Source: Bacteroidales bacterium
Lineage (GTDB): Bacteria > Bacteroidota > Bacteroidia > Bacteroidales > JAOZVK01
Direction: 5' to 3'
NCBI GenBank assembly: GCA_029938185.1
Contig: JAOZVK010000039.1
Span: forward strand, 1-20,356
DNA length: 20,356 nt
The stretch's first letter is position 1, and every line of letters starts with the position of its first letter. The notes under the pieces were generated by a model. It saw nothing but the letters and a program-made list of their open reading frames with translations, ran no database searches and was not told the DNA's origin. The position numbers and the translations under genes are program-made. Of this stretch, positions 15,460 to 20,356 are shown one piece after another.

Positions 15460-16741
15460 TAGAGTTCGTTTTATTTCCTTTTGAGAATTTGTATGACATT
15501 AAAAGATAAATAATATACATTATTGAATATGAAATTGAGAAATATATTAAACTTAGTTTAATATTATTTTGATAAATACCTATTGAAAAGGATGAAATTG
15601 TTACAATAAAAAGAAATATTTGCCAAATCATATCATATTTTTGTTTTTCAACAATGTAAAAAACATAGCTTAGTGGACTTGCCGTAAATTTGAAAATAAA
15701 CAAAACAGACATAATTTGCGCAAACTCTCCTGCCAAAGCCCATTCGGGACCAAAAATAAATTTGAAAAGCAAAGGTGCTAAAAAAAATAACAATATAGCA
15801 GGAAATAGTGATAATAAAAATAAAGAGATAAATGTTTTTTTATAAATATTTCTGCAATTACCATAAGTATTATAATCTTCTCCCGCTTTTTGTTTAAAAA
15901 CATCTAATACTGCTCTTCCAAGCATAGCTATAGGTGCTGCTAGAACTCTTTCCATTAAAGAATAACTTCCTAGTGTGTCTGCTCCAAAGTATTTTCCTAT
16001 AATAAAAACGGGGGCTTGGTTTGTTATTACATTTATTAGGTCGGCAGGAATAGAATAAATCGGAAAATTTTTATATCGTTTGATTTGTTTTTTTATGTCC
16101 GATTTATTTATTGTATTTAGTATTTTTTTATCTTTTTTATATATTAGTTTGCTGAGGGTTATTGTTGCAAAAAAACGCCCCACAATTTCACCAAACATCA
16201 AACCTTTTGGGATAAATTTCAATAAACCGAGACATATTTGCGTGATAGTTGTTCCTGATGACAGAACAACTTTACTTATTGCATACATTTTAAAGCGAAC
16301 TTTTCTTACCGCCCAATAACTCAGTGAATTAAATACGCCGATTAAAAAAGTTGAAACAGGAACAAAATATAACCAAAATGACATTTCTTTTTCATTTCCT
16401 CCAATTATTTTAATTAAACTATCATGAAAAATGATTATAATTAAAAGAGCTAAAATACTAATAAAAAACGCAATAATAATTGAAAGAATTGTTAAATTTG
16501 CTGCATCTTCATCTTTTTTTGGTAAAACAATTGTAAGTTCGTATTTTAAGGTTGCTATAGTAGAAATAATAGATACTATTGACAAATATAAGGCAAAAAC
16601 TCCAAAATCATCAGGAGTATATATCCTTGTTAATATTGGTGTAAGTGCCAATGGTATTGCTTGGGCAATTGTAGTTCCAGTCATCAATGTAATAACATTG
16701 ATGATAAAAGGGGATTTTAATATTTTGTATAACAATTTCAA
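15443..16741 (-). CDS. wzx: Wzx-type lipid-linked oligosaccharide flippase
   Basis: A 432-residue polytopic membrane protein of the polysaccharide exporter/MOP superfamily, with about 12 hydrophobic segments. The opening TGTTIAQAIPLALTPILTRIYTPDDFGVFALY (about 22-53) is the family's first two helices, and PEWALAGEFAQIM lies in the C-terminal half. It moves undecaprenyl-linked repeat units to the periplasm, and its partner Wzy is encoded immediately before it. The start is a TTG (16741-16739) that overlaps the wzy stop as TTGA; the next in-frame Met is at residue 21, inside the first conserved helix, so the TTG is the better start. The last codons overlap hisH. Confidence 0.93.
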   Translation of the reverse strand: MKLLYKILKSPFIINVITLMTGTTIAQAIPLALTPILTRIYTPDDFGVFALYLSIVSIISTIATLKYELTIVLPKKDEDAANLTILSIIIAFFISILALLIIIIFHDSLIKIIGGNEKEMSFWLYFVPVSTFLIGVFNSLSYWAVRKVRFKMYAISKVVLSSGTTITQICLGLLKFIPKGLMFGEIVGRFFATITLSKLIYKKDKKILNTINKSDIKKQIKRYKNFPIYSIPADLINVITNQAPVFIIGKYFGADTLGSYSLMERVLAAPIAMLGRAVLDVFKQKAGEDYNTYGNCRNIYKKTFISLFLLSLFPAILLFFLAPLLFKFIFGPEWALAGEFAQIMSVLFIFKFTASPLSYVFYIVEKQKYDMIWQIFLFIVTISSFSIGIYQNNIKLSLIYFSISYSIMYIIYLLMSYKFSKGNKTNSNDNNN

Positions 16742-17994
16742 GTATTTTCGTATTTTGAATTTTTCAGTAAAAACTGAGATACTATTACAATTAATATTAT
16801 TCCACCTGTCAGTAAGTTAGTTAAAATACCAGTGCTGGTAAATCCGTATATTATCATAAAAAAAACTCCAAAGAATACAGGATGTATGTCTAATGATTTA
16901 AGCCAGACTATTATAAATACTGCAATTGAGATACTTATAAATACGCCAGTTATTCCGAAATTCATATACCCATCACTTATAATCCCGTTTCCAGCATTTG
17001 CAGCAATATTATCATAGTATTTTTCTCCTATTATAAATGATGGCTGAATCTCATACGGATTATCAATAAACGGGCTTAATATACTGTGTGATAAATACAT
17101 GTGGTTATCTTTAAAGAACTCAAAATATATTGAATCCAACACAGATGGAACAAATAATGTCCTACGAACAACTAAGTCATTAATTAATTCATAATTATAT
17201 GAAGTACTTATTTTACAAATTAGAAGTATAAAAACAAAACCGAGAAGAAAAAAAAAAATTTTTTTATAATAATTGTTGAAAAATGAAAATGAAATCACTA
17301 CAAATAATGAAAAAAATATTGATTTATGACCTCCAGTTATAAGAAATATATACAACATAACCAATATTCCCATTAATGTTGCAAAATGTTTTTTGTATAG
17401 AATTCCCAATGCAAGCAAAATCGGAATAATCACTTTTGATAACCAAAAAGTAAAATAAGAAGTAAATAAATTACTTTGTTCTCGCACTTCTAACCTGTGT
17501 TTATAAATTCCTTTTAATTTTAGCAGGTCAAAATCAATATCAAACCCAAATGTAATAAAAAACGGAATGAGCATGAGTAGTGAAAGAAGTATTAAGAATG
17601 GTATGTGTTGTTGTTTTTTTACAGTTTGTGATTTTGGTTTAAATCTAACAAAACCAGTTATAATAATTAGAAAATCAAAGAGAAAAATTAGCAATGAAAT
17701 TTCAATTTTTGTATTCATAAACCCATATAATACAAGCGAGGGTATTAAAATTAAAACCTTTATTATTACCGAAATTGCATATGTTAAAGAATTAAGTTTT
17801 GATAAATTTAAAAACAAAAGTGAGCTTAATAAAAGCAGTGAAGCTATAATTAAATTTTTTGTTTTAAAATCATATCCAAAATTTTCATATGCATATACGT
17901 CATGTATGTGAGAATAAGCATAAGATAAATATGTAAAAATTAATAATAGAAATATTGTATTACTAATTTTGTATGTTTTTTTACTTAATACCAT
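16738..17994 (-). CDS. wzy: Wzy-type O-antigen polymerase
   Basis: A polytopic inner-membrane protein of about 418 residues, with roughly 10-12 hydrophobic segments and a large central loop (about 245-320, counted from the TTG). Conserved-looking pieces are a basic loop IYKHRLEVREQS and ITGGHKSIFF, a (G)xK-S pattern seen in oligosaccharide repeat-unit polymerases. Sequence similarity among Wzy proteins is low, so topology and position between a glycosyltransferase and wzx carry the call. The frame also offers a TTG at 18006 (4 codons longer, overlapping the upstream stop by 8 bp). I chose the ATG at 17994, 4 bp past that stop. It would link repeat units in the periplasm. It differs from the PF04932 protein at 2270-3583. 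Confidence 0.85.
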   Translation of the reverse strand: MVLSKKTYKISNTIFLLLIFTYLSYAYSHIHDVYAYENFGYDFKTKNLIIASLLLLSSLLFLNLSKLNSLTYAISVIIKVLILIPSLVLYGFMNTKIEISLLIFLFDFLIIITGFVRFKPKSQTVKKQQHIPFLILLSLLMLIPFFITFGFDIDFDLLKLKGIYKHRLEVREQSNLFTSYFTFWLSKVIIPILLALGILYKKHFATLMGILVMLYIFLITGGHKSIFFSLFVVISFSFFNNYYKKIFFFLLGFVFILLICKISTSYNYELINDLVVRRTLFVPSVLDSIYFEFFKDNHMYLSHSILSPFIDNPYEIQPSFIIGEKYYDNIAANAGNGIISDGYMNFGITGVFISISIAVFIIVWLKSLDIHPVFFGVFFMIIYGFTSTGILTNLLTGGIILIVIVSQFLLKNSKYENT

Positions 17995-17998
17995 CAAT

Positions 17999-20218
17999 TC
18001 AATCAATTATATTTATATTATTAGGTAGCGAGCCTAATTTAATTAACTTTACATTATCAATATTTATACAATCTTTTTCTTCTAGTGTAGAATAAAAATA
18101 CAATGTTGTTCCGCTAGCATTTAAAAATGCTTTTATTTTTATCCATTTTCCTTTTTCTATTACTATTTTTTTTGAGGACAGCCCACCTCCTGCTTGAATT
18201 ACAATCTCAGTTTTTTTATTAGAATAAACCCATGCTTCTATGTAATACATTTCATCAACGTTCAAAATATCTCTTGTAATACCTGTTTCACTATCTTTAT
18301 TATGAAAAATAATTTTTTGAGAAGTTGGTAGAGAGTAAAAATTTATACTATCTTTAGAAAAAACTGAATTATCTCTGTGTCTGTTCCAATCACATGCTAT
18401 ACCATTATTGAAACATTGAAATAAATCATCAATAATAAGGTTTCCTTCATCAATGTTATATATACTTTCCAGAGTTGAATATATTTCAAACATTTCATTT
18501 TCATATAATTTAATATACTGATTTTCAATACAAAAATTCTTATAGTATTTGTATATTGTAGAATCAATTGAAGAAAGAGGATATGAGTTTATTGGCCAAC
18601 TAACATCTCTTATGTTCTTTTTTGAAAAGATAATATAATCTGGTTCTTTGTCAGAATTATCATAATTAGATCTCCAAAGATTCTTGACTATATACTTTCT
18701 GTCTAACATAAAATATATCATTGGCATTTGACCAACAACAAGCATTGATTTTTTTTTATCAAAATTATTTTCTACAAAATTAATTAATGAATCTACTGTA
18801 TTAACTCGTCTGTCATTACTTTTAATACCTTTAAGAGCTTCACTTTTAAAATAAGTATTTAATTCGTTTCTGGGACGTTCTCTGTAAACATCATCAGCTT
18901 TCTTTGTGATAATTACTAAAATAAGAAAAATTAAAAATGAATAAACAGGGATTCTAAAGGTGTAGGGTTTATTATTCAACTTAAAAGTAGTATCTTTTAG
19001 AAGCAAAATAAATACGCTCATGGGTAATACTAAAGCTTGTGAAAAAAAAAGTAATCGGAATCCACTATCTGAGCCTATATGAGAGAGGAAAAAAAATACT
19101 AATCCAAAAAAAATTACCTCATATTTTTCATAAATAGATTTACTTAGTGAAATAAAAATGATTAATCCTGTAATACTAAATGATAAAATTAAATATTTCC
19201 AATTTTGCGAATCTCCGTAAAACTCCATTGAAAAAAACATAAACCAAGAAATAGTTATTACAGTGATTATTTTAAAAAAAGATTTTTTATCTTTATTGAC
19301 AATGATTGGAATAACAAAGAGTAAAATACCTATAAAAAACGATTTTGATAGAATCAACCATAAATCATTTAAATTAATTTGGATTAGTGATGAATATGTG
19401 TGTGTAGTGTTAAATTGATTTGAATTAATTAAAAGCTCTATTATATTGGTATAATAAATATTTAGGCTTTTGGTGAATACCAATATTATAATTCCTAATA
19501 AAATACCTATAACAACACCCAAGTATGATTTTAAAATTATTTTCTTAAATTCTTTTATGTCATTAGTTATGTAAAAATATCTTAAAAGAGAATAAATAAT
19601 GGGAATAACTATAATAATAATATTAGTAAAACGAACTAAAATAGAAATGGAGATAAAAAAACCAGAAATTATAAAATAGTTTTCTTTTTTCTTTTTTATT
19701 GCCTTAGTCATATACAAAAAAGAAAGTAATATGACTATAGTTGGTAAATTTTGGTAATTTATTGTTTGAGGAACTAATATTGTCCCTATTATTACTATTA
19801 ATAATGTGATAAAAAAAGATTCTCTTTTTTTAAAGAACTCAATTAATATTATAAAATTAATAGAAGCTACTGAAGCAATTAATAATGAATAACCTACTCT
19901 TGCCCAAAATATACTGGGAGTACCTAATAATTTTAACCATATTCCATTTATCAAAGTACTTCCCCATGTTGCATTTATGTTCTCTTCCCACATACCATGA
20001 AGCATAAACCATGATTTTGATAAAGTAAATCCCTCGTCCGTAATATCAAAACCTTGTGGAATCCAATAAAGAGTATAAAGTAATGCTAAAATGAACAAGT
20101 TCCATGAATTAAACACTTCTGAATAGTTTTTTTTGTATTTGAATATCACAAATAGACAGAAAAATGATGATATTATCCAGAATATTAGCTTGAAATTTTG
20201 AAATATTATAGAAAGCAT
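17999..20218 (-). CDS. Polytopic GT-C glycosyltransferase with C-terminal jelly-roll-like domain
   Basis: A 739-residue protein. Residues 1 to about 440 are membrane-embedded with about 11-12 hydrophobic segments. After the second segment comes an acidic loop, DITDEGFTL (58-66), resembling the catalytic Asp loop of GT39/PMT/ArnT-type GT-C enzymes that use polyprenyl-phosphate sugars outside the membrane. Residues about 440-590 are soluble. About 595-735 looks like a beta-sandwich carbohydrate-binding type domain (EAWVYS, strongly alternating strands, ending INIDNVKLIKLG). It is the first gene of the operon within the window, 34 bp after the 104-bp repeat, and its stop is 4 bp before wzy. It could add a side-chain sugar to the repeat unit in the periplasm. 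Specific family is uncertain. Confidence 0.7.
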   Translation of the reverse strand: MLSIIFQNFKLIFWIISSFFCLFVIFKYKKNYSEVFNSWNLFILALLYTLYWIPQGFDITDEGFTLSKSWFMLHGMWEENINATWGSTLINGIWLKLLGTPSIFWARVGYSLLIASVASINFIILIEFFKKRESFFITLLIVIIGTILVPQTINYQNLPTIVILLSFLYMTKAIKKKKENYFIISGFFISISILVRFTNIIIIVIPIIYSLLRYFYITNDIKEFKKIILKSYLGVVIGILLGIIILVFTKSLNIYYTNIIELLINSNQFNTTHTYSSLIQINLNDLWLILSKSFFIGILLFVIPIIVNKDKKSFFKIITVITISWFMFFSMEFYGDSQNWKYLILSFSITGLIIFISLSKSIYEKYEVIFFGLVFFFLSHIGSDSGFRLLFFSQALVLPMSVFILLLKDTTFKLNNKPYTFRIPVYSFLIFLILVIITKKADDVYRERPRNELNTYFKSEALKGIKSNDRRVNTVDSLINFVENNFDKKKSMLVVGQMPMIYFMLDRKYIVKNLWRSNYDNSDKEPDYIIFSKKNIRDVSWPINSYPLSSIDSTIYKYYKNFCIENQYIKLYENEMFEIYSTLESIYNIDEGNLIIDDLFQCFNNGIACDWNRHRDNSVFSKDSINFYSLPTSQKIIFHNKDSETGITRDILNVDEMYYIEAWVYSNKKTEIVIQAGGGLSSKKIVIEKGKWIKIKAFLNASGTTLYFYSTLEEKDCINIDNVKLIKLGSLPNNINIID

Positions 20219-20252
20219 AAATAATTATTAATTTAAGAGTTTTTATAAATAT

Positions 20253-20356
20253 AAGTACTGTTACAAAAGTTTTTCGACATTTATTTATTCATAACTTCCT
20301 AATTAAATTGTCTTTGTACTAATGCGTAAGCAACTATAAATAGGTCGAAGACCTTA
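20253..20356. repeat. 104-bp direct repeat, right copy
   Basis: Same orientation as 201-304, with five substitutions: one near position 34 of the unit, three in the aacttgctgg/aacttcctaa part, and one just before aatgcgtaag. The similarity reaches the last base of the window, so the true right boundary may lie outside. The final tta would be a minus-strand TAA, as it is for Fic at the left copy, so another gene may end here. The copy sits 34 bp upstream of the first gene of the polysaccharide operon and may hold its promoter. I found no good TTTG/TAnnTTTG pair at the expected spacing. Confidence 0.9.

Noticed and set aside
20219..20300. Bacteroidota-type promoter for the glycan operon (TAnnTTTG with upstream TTTG)
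   Set aside because: A tatattta box near 20245 and a tttg near 20263 are only about 10 bp apart on the minus strand, not the expected 19-20 bp.

Overview
The window is about 20.4 kb of very AT-rich DNA (by eye near 30% G+C), and every gene I can support lies on the minus strand. The protein families, the scarcity of strong Shine-Dalgarno sequences and the many short palindromic intergenic elements suggest a member of the Bacteroidota; no marker gene fixes the genus. Most of the window is one O-antigen or capsule-type (Wzx/Wzy-dependent) surface polysaccharide locus, read right to left.

The locus runs in this order: a polytopic GT-C glycosyltransferase with a C-terminal jelly-roll-like domain (20218-17999), Wzy polymerase, Wzx flippase, HisH-like and HisF-like proteins, a WbpG-type N-acetyl sugar amidotransferase, a GT4, a WbpI-type UDP-sugar 2-epimerase, a second GT4, a SAM methyltransferase, a small PglC-like phosphoglycosyl transferase, a two-gene TPP enzyme (E1 alpha and E1 beta), and a DegT/StrS sugar aminotransferase (to 5029). 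Gaps in this run are short and many genes overlap, so it is probably one operon. WbpG, HisH, HisF2, WbpI and the DegT enzyme point to an acetamidino-substituted diamino-uronic acid such as the ManNAc3NAmA of Pseudomonas aeruginosa O5. The E1 pair has no E2 or E3 partner and looks like a sugar-modifying enzyme.

After DegT come a 190-bp MITE-like element with terminal inverted repeats and a 17-bp flanking direct repeat, then a probable intrinsic terminator, then a class I aminotransferase and an O-antigen ligase-family protein as a second small unit. To the left are accessory genes: a DUF5618-type small protein, a Fic protein and the first 61 codons of an AAA-ATPase/DUF1703-type protein. Large inverted repeats and REP-like hairpins separate them.

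A 104-bp sequence occurs as a direct repeat at 201-304 and 20253-20356 (5 differences), bracketing the whole locus. The most interesting points are the orphan E1 pair, the bracketing direct repeats, the MITE-like insertion between a stop codon and its terminator, and the 370-bp nested inverted repeat.
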